Source: an uncultured Dialister sp.
GTDB lineage: Bacteria; Bacillota; Negativicutes; Veillonellales; Dialisteraceae
Reading direction: 5' to 3'
DNA length: 42,007 nucleotides
Assembly (NCBI GenBank): GCA_934178345.1
Contig: CAKPQG010000020.1
Location: 1-42,007, forward strand
The notes under the pieces were generated by a model, which was not told where the DNA came from, made no database searches, and was given only the letters and a program-made list of their open reading frames with translations. The position numbers were made by a program, and so were the translations under genes. Shown here in pieces: positions 7,087 through 14,864 of the stretch (position 1 is its first letter; every line of letters starts with the position of its first letter).

Positions 7087-7827
7087 CTAATCCCCCTCCA
7101 CGGCCATTTCCAATACCTTCCCCACGCTGTCATGGAAGACGAGAGCGGCGCGGTCATCCTGCGGCGTCGCGTCCTGATTGATGACGACGAGGGCATCTCC
7201 GCGGAAATAGGTGACGAAGCCTGCTGCCGGATAAACGACAAGGCTCGTCCCGCCGATGATGAGCATATCAGCCTGGGAAATCTCATCGATTGCCTCGTCA
7301 ATATCATTCGTATCGAGCGCTTCTTCATAGAGCACGACATCCGGCTTGATCACGCCGCCGCAACTGGGACAGTGCGGCACGGGCGATGCCAGAGTAAGGA
7401 GAGTCTTTGCATCATATGTCGCAAAGCATTTCTCACAGGTATTCGTCAGGATGGTGCCGTGGACTTCGATGACATTCCGGCTCCCCGCACGCTGATGGAG
7501 GCCATCGATATTCTGCGTGATGACGGCAGAGAGCTTGCCCTTTTGCTCGAGCTTTGCCAGCGCAAAGTGCGCGCGGTTCGAAGACGCCTTTAGCATGGCT
7601 TCTGCGAACTGCTTATACATGGTGAAAAATTCCACGGGATGCTCCTCATAGAAATGGTGTGAAAGCATTTCCTCCGGCGTCCACGGGAGATCTGTTTTCT
7701 GCCGGTAAAGGCCATTCGCTCCGCGGAAATCAGGGATGTTCGACTCCGTGGAGACCCCTGCCCCGCCGAAAAAGACGATGCGGTGATGGGATGCGATCAT
7801 AGCTCTCAGTTTCTCGATATCGGTCAT
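7087..7827 (-). CDS. cobB: NAD-dependent protein deacylase, Sir2 family
   Basis: Sirtuin that removes acyl groups from lysine using NAD, giving nicotinamide and O-acyl-ADP-ribose. The 246 residues contain all family motifs: GGAGVSTESNIPDFRG (21-36) for NAD, TQNIDGLHQRAG (104-115), the catalytic His123 in VHG, a zinc-binding set Cys131/Cys134 and Cys153/Cys156 (CEKC and CPSC), and GGTSLVVYPAAG (192-203). The start ATG at 7827 has AAAGGAG about 8 bp upstream. It stands alone between two repeat blocks; no acetyl-CoA synthetase or acetyltransferase partner is near. No terminator is obvious after its stop. Confidence 0.94.
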   Translation of the reverse strand: MTDIEKLRAMIASHHRIVFFGGAGVSTESNIPDFRGANGLYRQKTDLPWTPEEMLSHHFYEEHPVEFFTMYKQFAEAMLKASSNRAHFALAKLEQKGKLSAVITQNIDGLHQRAGSRNVIEVHGTILTNTCEKCFATYDAKTLLTLASPVPHCPSCGGVIKPDVVLYEEALDTNDIDEAIDEISQADMLIIGGTSLVVYPAAGFVTYFRGDALVVINQDATPQDDRAALVFHDSVGKVLEMAVEGD

Positions 7828-7857
7828 GATGACGGCTCCTTTCGTGGAATGGGATCA

Positions 7858-8270
7858 AAGTAACTGGTGACTGGTGACTGGCGACTGGCGACTGAAGTAC
7901 CACTTTCGGGCATCGCCACTATTTATACTTCGCAGCGCTTCCATACTTTTATGCGCCGCACCACCATTTCTCATTTCTTATGCAAGTAAGGCTTTCAAGT
8001 GTAATCAAGGGGCAGCACGCCCCAAGGGCTAAGTTTGAAAGTAGGGATGAGTAGCTAGGGATTAGGGATTGGGGATTAGGAGTGACTGGTGACTGGTGAC
8101 TAGTGACTGGAATGCCAGTCGAGCATCGCCCTATTTATACTCCGCGGCGCTTCTATGTTTTTATGCGCCGCACCACCATTTCTCATTTCTCATTTCTAAT
8201 TTCTCATGCAAGCGAAGCTTTCAAACGGAATCAAGGGACACCACGCCCCAAGGGCTAACCCTGACCCCTT
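7858..8270. repeat. Two composite repeat blocks in tandem
   Basis: The gap 7828-8490 holds no credible gene. 7858-8040 and 8054-8262 each contain, in the same order, a GTGACTG heptad array, a module C piece (GGCATCGCC), CTTC..TTTTATGCGCCGCACCACC (hairpin module B), an ATTTCTCATTTC tract, AAGC-TTTCA, and a CAAGG-GCACGCCCCAAGGGCTAA piece (module E reversed). Confidence 0.75.
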
Positions 8271-8374
8271 CTTTCTCTCATTGTATCACAATTTCTCCCT
8301 TTCTCATTGACAATTCATTCCATATGTTCTACCATCGAGATATATTTTGAAAATGGTTTTTGGCTCGGCCAACC

Positions 8375-8470
8375 TCCGCCCCTTCGGGGCACCTCCCTCC
8401 AGAGGAAGGAGGGCGTGTCTCGGGCTTCCTGCCTCATCCCCAGCTACCAGTCACAAGTCACTAGTCCCTG
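8375..8470. repeat. Module F palindrome plus heptad array
   Basis: 8377-8420 reads CCGCCCCTTCGGGGCACCTC then CCTCCAGAGGAAGGAGG; related copies lie at 12985-13040 and 41430-41475. 8437-8468 is a short heptad array ending about 10 bp before the RBS of the HD-domain gene. Confidence 0.7.
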
Positions 8471-8490
8471 ATTAAAAAGGAGATCCTACT

Positions 8491-9054
8491 ATGTCCACAC
8501 TTACCCTTTCGAAAGCCAAAGAAATCCTCCAGAAACACACCACGGAAGACCATCTCTTCACCCACGCGGCGGCTGTCAGCGCTGCCATGGGCGCGATGGC
8601 AAGCGTCTTCGGCGGTGACAAAGATCACTGGGAAGCCATCGGCTACCTGCACGACGTCGACTACGAAGCCTTCCCGAATGAACACTGCCATCATGTCCGC
8701 GAATTTTTGGAACCGGAAGGCGTAGACGAAGAAGACATCAAGACCATCATCTCCCACGGCTGGGGTCTCTGCAGCGATGAGGTCGAACCGACGACTGATA
8801 TCGAGAAGAGTCTTTTCACGGTCGATGAGCTTACGGGTGTCGTTATGGCGTATGCACTCATGCGCCCCGAAGGCATCAGCGGCATGGAGCTCAAAGGGCT
8901 CAAGAAGAAATTCAAGGACAAGAAATTTGCAGCGGGCTGTAACCGTGATGTGATCAAGCAGGGCTTTGCTATGCTCGGCATGGAAGCGGGCGATGTCATG
9001 CAGGCCTGCATCGATGGCATGACTGCCCATAAGGATGAATTGGGGCTGAAGTAA
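8491..9054 (+). CDS. HD-domain metal-dependent phosphohydrolase-like protein
   Basis: A 187-residue soluble protein of the HD superfamily, whose members hydrolyse phosphate esters using bound metal ions. The candidate metal ligands are His25 (FTHAAAV), His54-Asp55 in GYLHDVDYE, and His89 in IISHGWG. The middle section VDELTGVVMAYALMRPEGI is typical of small HD proteins encoded in Firmicutes, which are usually labelled HDIG or hydrolase without a known substrate. The ATG at 8491 has AAAAGGAG 8 bp upstream. The gene stands alone on the plus strand between repeat blocks, so its context does not identify a pathway. The family assignment is good; the substrate is unknown. Confidence 0.85.
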   Translation: MSTLTLSKAKEILQKHTTEDHLFTHAAAVSAAMGAMASVFGGDKDHWEAIGYLHDVDYEAFPNEHCHHVREFLEPEGVDEEDIKTIISHGWGLCSDEVEPTTDIEKSLFTVDELTGVVMAYALMRPEGISGMELKGLKKKFKDKKFAAGCNRDVIKQGFAMLGMEAGDVMQACIDGMTAHKDELGLK

Positions 9055-9057
9055 AAT

Positions 9058-9320
9058 GGTTCGGGGGCAGGGTTCAGGGTTAGCCCAAGGGCGTGCCGCC
9101 CCTTGATTACGGTGGAAAGCTTTACTCGAATTAGGAATTAGGAATGAGGAATGAAGGTGCGGCGCATAAAAATCAGAAGCGCCGCGGAGGTTTGAAATTA
9201 GCGATTTTCTCGTATCGCCAACCTAATCCCTAGCCACTAATCCCTAGCTACCAGTCACCAGTCACTAGTCACCAGTCACTTGAGGCTCCTAATCCCTAGC
9301 TACTAATCCCTAGTCACTCA
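9058..9320. repeat. Composite intergenic repeat block (E-B-A)
   Basis: In order: GGTTAGCCC..GGGCGTG, CCCTTGATTACGGTGGAAAG, GGTGCGGCGCATAAAAATC, AGAAGCGCCGCGGAGGTTTG, TTTTCTCGTATCGCCAACC, then a long heptad array (CCCTAGC, CACTAAT, TACCAGT, CACCAGT). The same order recurs at 12601, 21410, 23300 and 33812. It starts within 10 bp of the HD gene stop. Confidence 0.85.
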
Positions 9321-9330
9321 TCATCCAAAA

Positions 9331-9371
9331 CAAAAAGCAGGAAATGAGAACGTCTCATTTCCTGCTTTTTT
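9331..9371 (-). terminator. Malic enzyme terminator
   Basis: A long hairpin, AAAAAGCAGGAAATGAGA paired with TCTCATTTCCTGCTTTTTT, with T-runs on both strands. It could also stop transcription coming from the HD gene. Confidence 0.9.
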
Positions 9372-9387
9372 GATGCGCTACGCGCGA

Positions 9388-10602
9388 TTAGTCTCTGTAT
9401 TTTTCCGGGAGTTCGGTGGCTCTTGCTACGCCGGAAGCGATAGCTGCTTTGGCAACGGCTTTCGCTACAGCGAACGGAACCTGCGGATCGAATACGTCGA
9501 CGACGACGTGATCCGGGTCGAGTTTGCCGCTGTGGATAGCGAGGTCTGCGAGCGCGTGAGCAGCAGCCAGCTTCATTTCTTCATTGATCTGGCGGGCACG
9601 TACATCGAGAGCGCCGCGGAAGAGGCCTGGGAATACGGAGGAGTTGTTGACCTGGTTCGGCATATCGCTTCTGCCGGAGCCGTAGATGTAAACGCCTTTT
9701 TCTTTGGCTTCTTCATACATGATTTCCGGTACCGGGTTTGCCATGCCGAAGACGATGCTCTTGTCGTTCATGGTCTTGATGGCTTCTACGTTGAATACGC
9801 CCGGTGCAGAGCAGCCGATGAGGACGTCAGCGCCTTTGACAGCGTCAGCGAAGGTGCCCTGTTTGTTTTCCGGATTGACTTTAGCGATGAGTTCCTGCTG
9901 TACGCGGTCTCTCTTGCCATTGTCAAAGAGGATACCTTTGGAATTCAGGATGGTCATGTTTTCCGGTTTTACGCCGTCTTCGAGGAGCAGACGAGCGATG
10001 GCGGTGCCGGCAGCACCAGCGCCGTTCATGACGACCTTCACGTCTTCGATCTTTTTGCCGACGACTTCGAGAGCGCCGAGGAGAGCTGCCAGAGCTGCGA
10101 TGGCGGTGCCGTGCTGGTCATCGTGGAAGACCGGGATGTTCATGATCTTTTTCAGTTCATCTTCGATGTCATAGCATTTCGGGGAAGAGATATCTTCGAG
10201 GTTGATGCCGGCGAAGTTCTTTTCCAGCAGTTTGACGGTGTGGATGAATTCCTGCGGATCCTTGGTGTCCAAAGTGATCGGGATCGCATCGATCTGTCCG
10301 AATCTCTTGTACAGTGCGGATTTGCCTTCCATGACCGGCATAGCAGCAGCTGCGCCGATATCGCCCATACCGAGGACACGGGTGCCATCAGAAATGACGG
10401 CTACGACATTGCCTCTCCATGTCAGTTCCAGAGACAGGTCTTCATCATCTTTGATCGCGAGGCACGGAGCGGATACACCCGGGGTGTATACGATCGCGAG
10501 GTCGTGATTGCTTTCGACAGCGGCATTCAGGCCGGTCTTGATCATCTGATGTTTTTCTCTTCTGAGTGCGAGTGCTTCTTCTTTGAGTTTTGCAGTATCC
10601 AT
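9388..10602 (-). CDS. NAD(P)-dependent malic enzyme (oxaloacetate-decarboxylating)
   Basis: Decarboxylates malate oxidatively to pyruvate and CO2, reducing NAD or NADP. The 404 residues match the short bacterial form (like B. subtilis YtsJ), which lacks the phosphotransacetylase domain of E. coli MaeB. Landmarks are the catalytic Tyr39 in VYTPGVSAPC, WRGNVVAVISDGTRVLGMGD, the catalytic lysine region VMEGKSALYK, metal ligands in NLEDISSPKCYDIED and FHDDQHGTA, and the dinucleotide fold VVMNGAGAAGTAIARLLL. Cofactor choice cannot be told from sequence alone. The ATG at 10602 has AGGAGG 6 bp upstream. It lies 65 bp after speD on the same strand with no clear terminator between them, so cotranscription is possible. 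With fumC it joins fumarate, malate and pyruvate. Confidence 0.95.
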   Translation of the reverse strand: MDTAKLKEEALALRREKHQMIKTGLNAAVESNHDLAIVYTPGVSAPCLAIKDDEDLSLELTWRGNVVAVISDGTRVLGMGDIGAAAAMPVMEGKSALYKRFGQIDAIPITLDTKDPQEFIHTVKLLEKNFAGINLEDISSPKCYDIEDELKKIMNIPVFHDDQHGTAIAALAALLGALEVVGKKIEDVKVVMNGAGAAGTAIARLLLEDGVKPENMTILNSKGILFDNGKRDRVQQELIAKVNPENKQGTFADAVKGADVLIGCSAPGVFNVEAIKTMNDKSIVFGMANPVPEIMYEEAKEKGVYIYGSGRSDMPNQVNNSSVFPGLFRGALDVRARQINEEMKLAAAHALADLAIHSGKLDPDHVVVDVFDPQVPFAVAKAVAKAAIASGVARATELPEKYRD

Positions 10603-10667
10603 TGTTTCCTCCTAAAAAAAGACTGATACTTTATGCGTCGGCGACTTCGAATGGAGCCGCTTTATAT

Positions 10668-11435
10668 TTAATCTTTGATGGCAGGAAGATTTCTGCCATT
10701 GAAGATCTCATACATTTCCTGCTTCAGCAGGCGGCGGATGCGTTTCCCTTCCTTGCGATCCAGCTCTGCCTCTTTCATATCGAAGAGGTAGTTATCCAGA
10801 TTGAAATCATGGATCAGCATCTTCGTGTGGAAAATATTTTCCTGATATACATTGACGTCCACCATATCGTACTTATAGCGCAGCTTCGGCGCCATGTAGT
10901 TCTGGATGGAATTGATGCGATGGTCGATGAAGATCTTCTTGCCCTGCACGTCGCGGGTGAAGCCGCGCACGCGGTAGTCGGTGATGACGATATCCGCATC
11001 GAAGGACTGGAGCAGGAAATTCAGCGCATTCAGAGGCGAAATCTTCCCGCAGGTCGATACATCGATGTCCGCGCGGAAGGTGCAGATCCCATCCTGGGGA
11101 TGCATTTCCGGATAGGTGTGTACGGTGATATGGCTTTTATCGAGATGACACACCACGTCCTGCTTCTCGACTTCTTCCTCTGCAATCAGCATCGTGACGG
11201 ACGCGCCCTGCGGGTCATAGTCCTGTGAAGCGATGTTCAGCACATGGGCTCCGATCATCTCGGCGACCTTCACGAGGATCTGGGTCAGGCGCTCGGCGCT
11301 GTAGACCTCGTCAATGTAAGCGATGTATTTTTTTCTTTCTGTTTCTGTACTGGCATAGCAGATGTCGTACATATTGAAGCTGAGTGTCTTTGTCAAATTG
11401 TTGAAACCCAGCAGTTTGAGCTTACCCCGTTTCAT
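10668..11435 (-). CDS. speD: S-adenosylmethionine decarboxylase proenzyme (E. coli type)
   Basis: Pyruvoyl enzyme that decarboxylates S-adenosylmethionine to provide the aminopropyl donor for spermidine. It is close to E. coli SpeD along its whole length: MKRGKLKLLGFNNLTKTLSF, YIAYIDEVYSAERLTQIL, LNIASQDYDPQGASV, STCGKISPLNALNFLL, DYRVRGFTRDVQGKKIFIDH, MVDVNVYQENIFHTKML and a GRNLPAI end. Self-cleavage is expected at the Lys-Ser bond in HLDKSH (residues 100-101 from my start), producing the pyruvoyl group. I prefer the ATG at 11435 (255 residues), which aligns with E. coli SpeD; a GTG at 11450 would add five residues. speE is not adjacent. The ornithine decarboxylase at the left edge supplies the other branch. 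Confidence 0.96.
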   Translation of the reverse strand: MKRGKLKLLGFNNLTKTLSFNMYDICYASTETERKKYIAYIDEVYSAERLTQILVKVAEMIGAHVLNIASQDYDPQGASVTMLIAEEEVEKQDVVCHLDKSHITVHTYPEMHPQDGICTFRADIDVSTCGKISPLNALNFLLQSFDADIVITDYRVRGFTRDVQGKKIFIDHRINSIQNYMAPKLRYKYDMVDVNVYQENIFHTKMLIHDFNLDNYLFDMKEAELDRKEGKRIRRLLKQEMYEIFNGRNLPAIKD

Positions 11436-11486
11436 GAAGTAAACTGCCACCCCCGTTCTTTTCCTCTATGGATTGGAACCTTTTCC

Positions 11487-11515
11487 ATTATAACATAGAG
11501 CCTTATTGAATGAAA
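11487..11515 (-). promoter_or_regulatory. speD promoter
   Basis: TATAAT (11487-11492) lies 17 bp from TTTCAT (11510-11515) on the minus strand. It is the best promoter-like pair upstream of speD. Confidence 0.6.
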
Positions 11516-11605
11516 CCGCTTAAAATCGAGTATACTATTTCTGTATAGGTAGATACATTATGTATGAGTTTTGGGAAATAAAAGCCAATGGTTCCCATGG
11601 CAAGC

Positions 11606-11820
11606 ACAGATTAGTAGCCAGGGATTAGGGGCGCAAAGTGACTAGTGACTGGTAGCTAGGGATTAGGTTCGCGATACGAGAAAACCGCCAGTTTCAAATC
11701 TCCGCGGCGCTTCTGCTTTTTATGCGCCGCACCACCCCCGCTGAACCCTTTGAACCTATAGAACCTGCTCCCCCTCTTTCGCAAACAATCAAAGGACGCC
11801 CCGAGGGGCGTGCCCTGAAT
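11606..11820. repeat. Composite repeat block, reversed orientation (A-B-E)
   Basis: The heptad array (GGGATTA, GTGACTA, GTAGCTA) is followed by TTCGCGATACGAGAAAACCG, TTTCAAATCTCCGCGGCGC, TTTTTATGCGCCGCACCACC, CTGAACCC heptads and CAAAGGACGCCCCGAGGGGC. No gene is seen in 11451-11981. Confidence 0.8.
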
Positions 11821-11829
11821 CCTATTTCC

Positions 11830-11996
11830 CTAGGGAAACGCTGATTCAATCGCAGAGTCAGATTTTACAAGAATTTTTATACATAGCTTCGTCATAACCT
11901 TCCTTAAATAGCTCGCTATTCGCGTCAGGTTATTCCTTGCTATGCATAAAAATTCAAGAGTAAAATCAGACAACGATTTAATCAGTGTTTCCCTAG
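11830..11996. mobile_element. 167-bp palindromic MITE-like element at the 3' end of rdgB
   Basis: Both ends carry CTAGGGAAAC(A/G)CTGATT in inverted orientation. The two halves stay complementary inward: GTCAGATTTTAC, AATTTTTAT and CATAGC on the left against GTAAAATCAGAC, ATAAAAATT and GCTATG on the right, so the whole unit can fold into one long imperfect hairpin. No transposase is encoded, so it would be non-autonomous. Its right end overlaps the last codons and the stop of rdgB. Short derivatives lie at 3715-3770 and 12929-12978. Confidence 0.75.
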
Positions 11997-12581
11997 TTTC
12001 GACAGTAAGTCCCGGAGAGCTCTTCCTCTATGGCTGATCCGGTTCTTCTCTTCCATCGAAAGCTCTGCCATGGTTTTTCCAAATTCCGGCAGATAGAAGA
12101 GCGGATCATAGCCGAAGCCGCCATCCCCCTGATAGAAATCGCGGATGATCCCATCGCATGTACCTTTCCCTGTAAGGGATCTGCCATCCGGCCAGACAAG
12201 TGCGACGACGCAGGCATAGTAGCCCTTACGGTCATCTCCCTTGTAAGGGGCAAGGTCCCGGATGAGCTTCTGGTTATTGGCTTCATCATCGCCATGGTGT
12301 CCGGCATAGCGCGCCGAGTACACCCCCGGTTTGTCTCCGAGCGCACAAGCAATGATACCCGAGTCATCGGAGAGCACGGGAAGGTTCACCGCCTTCGCAT
12401 AGTAGCGGGCCTTCTGCAGCGCATTTTCTTCGAAGGTCGTCCCCGTCTCTTCCGGGTCTTCTACCTCCGCGATATCAGCAATCGGTACGGCGGCCCATCC
12501 GATTTCTTTAAAGGCTTTCTGAAATTCTCTGATCTTTCCTTGATTGTGCGTAGCCAGTACGATTTGTTTGATTTCCATCAT
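11982..12581 (-). CDS. rdgB: XTP/dITP pyrophosphatase (RdgB/HAM1 family)
   Basis: House-cleaning nucleotidase that hydrolyses XTP, ITP and dITP to monophosphates, keeping deaminated purines out of nucleic acids. The 199 residues carry the family motifs: VLATHNQGKIREF (8-20), TGTTFEENALQKARYY (47-62), LSDDSGIIACALGDKPGVYS (70-89) followed by ARYAG, GDGGFGYDPLFYLPE and KNRISHRGRALRDL. Two adjacent ATG codons stand at the start; 12581 has GAGGAG 8 bp upstream. The C-terminal residues LGKH and the TGA stop are encoded by the inverted-repeat end of the MITE-like element at 11830-11996, so the original 3' end was replaced. The changed tail lies after the last conserved motif, so activity is probably kept. 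Confidence 0.95.
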   Translation of the reverse strand: MMEIKQIVLATHNQGKIREFQKAFKEIGWAAVPIADIAEVEDPEETGTTFEENALQKARYYAKAVNLPVLSDDSGIIACALGDKPGVYSARYAGHHGDDEANNQKLIRDLAPYKGDDRKGYYACVVALVWPDGRSLTGKGTCDGIIRDFYQGDGGFGYDPLFYLPEFGKTMAELSMEEKNRISHRGRALRDLLSKLGKH

Positions 12582-12600
12582 TTTGAATCTCCTCTTAGTA

Positions 12601-12885
12601 GATAGGGTTCAGGGTTCAGGGTTCGGGGTTCGGGGTTAGTCCGCGGGGCGAGGCGCCCTTTGATTACGTACGAAATAGGTTCGGCGGGTTCAACAGGTTC
12701 AGAGGGTTCAACGGGGGGTGGTGCGGCGCATAAAAATATGGAAGCGCCGCGGAGTATAGATGGTGGCGATGCCCGAAGGTGGCATTTCAGTCACTAGTCA
12801 CAAGTCACTCGAGGCTCCTAAGCCCTAGCCACTAATCCCTAGCTACCAGTCACAAGTCACTAGTCACTAGCCACTCATCCCTGCT
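12601..12885. repeat. Composite intergenic repeat block (E-B-C-A)
   Basis: Starts with GGGTTCA heptads, then GGGGCGAGGCGCCCTTTGAT, GGTGGTGCGGCGCATAAAAA, GAAGCGCCGCGGAGTATAGA, GGCGATGCCCGAAGGTGGCA and a heptad array (CACTAGT, CACAAGT, CCCTAGC). The gap 12582-13155 contains no gene: besides this block it holds the palindrome at 12929 and module F copies. Confidence 0.8.
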
Positions 12886-12928
12886 TTCAAACTTCAGGTT
12901 GGCGGGTTCAGTGCGTAGAAGTAACTGC

Positions 12929-12978
12929 TAAGGAAACACTGATTAAATTGTTGTCAGATTTAATCAGCGTTTCCTTAA
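12929..12978. repeat. Short palindromic derivative of the MITE-like element
   Basis: TAAGGAAACACTGATTAAAT at the left faces ATTTAATCAGCGTTTCCTTA at the right around a short loop. Only the outer arms of the 167-bp element at 11830 remain. Confidence 0.75.
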
Positions 12979-12984
12979 CTATTT

Positions 12985-13130
12985 CGCATTTCCCTCCTTC
13001 CTCTGGAAGGAGGTGCCCCGAAGGGGCGGAGGTTGGCTAGTGGAATACGTTAATTCCGTTTCCCCAGGCCAACCCCGGCTCGCTGCGTTCGCCTGCCCCT
13101 TCCAAAGGAAGGGGCTATCCCCCCTATCAA
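12985..13130. repeat. Module F palindromes
   Basis: CCTTCCTCTGGAAGGAGG and GGTGCCCCGAAGGGGCGGAG at 12991-13034; a related piece, GCCCCTTCCAAAGGAAGGGG, lies at 13095-13114. Palindromes of this type also occur at 8377 and 41430. Confidence 0.6.
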
Positions 13131-13155
13131 GCTGAACCTGCTTAGCCCATTAAAC

Positions 13156-14619
13156 CTACTTCCCAACCATCCTTCTGACGCCCTCTTCTTTGGCTTCTCT
13201 CCATGCGGCTTCCGCAGCTGCGAGGGCTTTGGTGCGATCATCGCAAAGTCTGGTGATCGCTTCGATGGTTTCCTTTTCTGCCTGCGGAATGGGCAGTCGG
13301 AGAAGGCGGGACGTCGTGAGATACCAGTGTTCCCCTGCTTTCATTGTGGCGAGAAAGAGTTCGCCCAGTTTCCCATCGAAATAGAGTTTCACGTATTCGC
13401 CGGTATAGCCCTCCAGCGGGCGGAAGGCCAGGATGCCTTCGTCAGATGCAGCGCAGGGCTCTTTTACGACGGCGGTGCGAAGATGCCCTTCTACCGTGGT
13501 GAGAACCAGGTCGCCCGCTGCAAGGACGCGCAGAACCGCCGGCGTTTCCCCGGATGCATGCGCCGCGAGATCCATCCGCACGCCCGAGTCCGTCACCGCT
13601 TCGCGGGAAATCCGCGGCAGGTTGGTTTCGATTTCTTCCATCGGCACATCAGAGAAGACCTTTCCCAGCGTGAAATCCGGCGAAACGATATTTTGAGAAA
13701 GGAGCATCTGAACGCTCGGCGAACCATTGAAAGCGTAGAGGTCATAGTTCCAGTCATCGGCTTCGATGAAAGTTTCTGGCGGAAGCGAGAGCTGGTCTAC
13801 GCCGCGGAAGGCATTATCCTCGAAATCCGACAGACCGAAAGACACGGTCTTGGCTGCTTCTCCGGCAAAGCGCAGGTAGGCGTACTCGTTTCCGCCGATT
13901 TCCGTATCATAGAAAGCCGCCAGTTTCTTTTCAGCTGCCAGACTTCTTCTGGCAGCAAGCGCAGCATCTCCCTCTTTCGTCAGCAGCGCGGAAGGAATGA
14001 TGACGTCCATCACGCCTTTCTCGGCAAGGCGATGCCTCAAATCGGCTGCCGCTGCAATGCCGTCCGTTTCAAAATCAAAAATGTAATCGTAATGCTCGGT
14101 ATCTTCCGCAAGTTCGCTACAGAGCATCGCGCGGCCGCGTGGGAAGATGTAGTGGAGACGCTCCTTCCAGATGGCATCCTTCACCGCAACGGCGATGCGT
14201 TTTCCCCCGAGATCCTGGAAAATTCCGGCAAGGTAGGGCAGATATTCTTCTGCACCAGTGAAGAGCACCGTATTTCCCGCAGCCTCTGCCTTCTTGACAG
14301 CTTCTGCGAGCAGCGCATGCACCTTGGCAGGTGCCGTCGGCATTTCCGGCGCAAAGACCAGCGGCTCCACGCGAAGCGCAAGTGTATAAACGCGCGCATA
14401 GGTATCTGCATCGCCCTCGTACATGCCCAGCTTGTCTGCCGTGCGCTTCATATTCTCATACAGGTCATCGATGGAAATCCCGTACTGGACATTCTCCGGA
14501 TTCAGGAAAAGTACATAGTCCAGATAGCGCGCACGCATGACTTCATTAAAAATCCGCTCCCGCGGCACACCGTAGCGAGCGAATGTCTCTATCGCGTCAT
14601 GAATATCGTTTGCAGTCAT
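13156..14619 (-). CDS. Orphan protein resembling a type I methylase/specificity fusion; function unknown
   Basis: A 487-residue soluble protein I cannot name. The C-terminal half looks like a target-recognition domain of type I restriction specificity (HsdS) proteins: RVLAAGDLVLTTVEGHLRTA (an L-x-x-GD-hLhTxxG pattern), then SDEGILAFRP, KAGEHWYLTTSRLLRLPIP, and a helical tail (KETIEAITRLCDDRTKALA) like the HsdS spacer helix. The middle, NTVLFTGAEEYLPYLAGIFQ through YDYIFDFETDG, is placed like the SAM-binding and NPPF regions of N6-adenine methylases, but no NPP(Y/F) is present, so it is probably not catalytic. The N-terminal 100 residues are helical. No hsdR or intact hsdM is near. The ATG at 14619 has AAGGAGG 5 bp upstream. 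The domain reading is by eye and moderate. Confidence 0.5.
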   Translation of the reverse strand: MTANDIHDAIETFARYGVPRERIFNEVMRARYLDYVLFLNPENVQYGISIDDLYENMKRTADKLGMYEGDADTYARVYTLALRVEPLVFAPEMPTAPAKVHALLAEAVKKAEAAGNTVLFTGAEEYLPYLAGIFQDLGGKRIAVAVKDAIWKERLHYIFPRGRAMLCSELAEDTEHYDYIFDFETDGIAAAADLRHRLAEKGVMDVIIPSALLTKEGDAALAARRSLAAEKKLAAFYDTEIGGNEYAYLRFAGEAAKTVSFGLSDFEDNAFRGVDQLSLPPETFIEADDWNYDLYAFNGSPSVQMLLSQNIVSPDFTLGKVFSDVPMEEIETNLPRISREAVTDSGVRMDLAAHASGETPAVLRVLAAGDLVLTTVEGHLRTAVVKEPCAASDEGILAFRPLEGYTGEYVKLYFDGKLGELFLATMKAGEHWYLTTSRLLRLPIPQAEKETIEAITRLCDDRTKALAAAEAAWREAKEEGVRRMVGK

Positions 14620-14687
14620 AAATCCTCCTTGGTGAATTGGTCTTCTTTATTATACTTCATAGGGGAAAGAAATTGTAGGGAGGCAGG

Positions 14688-14775
14688 GTTCAGGTTGGCC
14701 CCTGGGGCGTGTCGCGCCTTGATCGTGGATGAAAGCTCTTCTCACCAGTGAAGAGTGTTGGTACAGCGCATAGTC
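14688..14775. repeat. Degraded module E copy
   Basis: GGGTTCAGGTTGGCCCCTGG, GGCGTGTCGCGCCTTGATCG and TGGATGAAAGC match the left part of the composite block (compare 919-975). It ends in GTTGGTACAGCGCATAG. Confidence 0.6.
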
Positions 14776-14814
14776 ATTGAAAGTATCACGGATTTTTAGA
14801 AGATAAGGAACACA

Positions 14815-14848
14815 TAAAAAACGCCCATGGAAATCCATGAGCGTTTTC
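14815..14848 (-). terminator. rplM-rpsI terminator
   Basis: An AAAACGC-x-CATGG/CCATG-x-GCGTTTTT hairpin (minus strand) lies 17 bp after the rpsI stop, followed by T residues. Confidence 0.85.
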
Positions 14849-14864
14849 TGTATTCGTCCAATGA

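Noticed and set aside
11830..11996. Intact insertion sequence
   Set aside because: The element is only 167 bp and has no open frame; no transposase is seen anywhere in the window.
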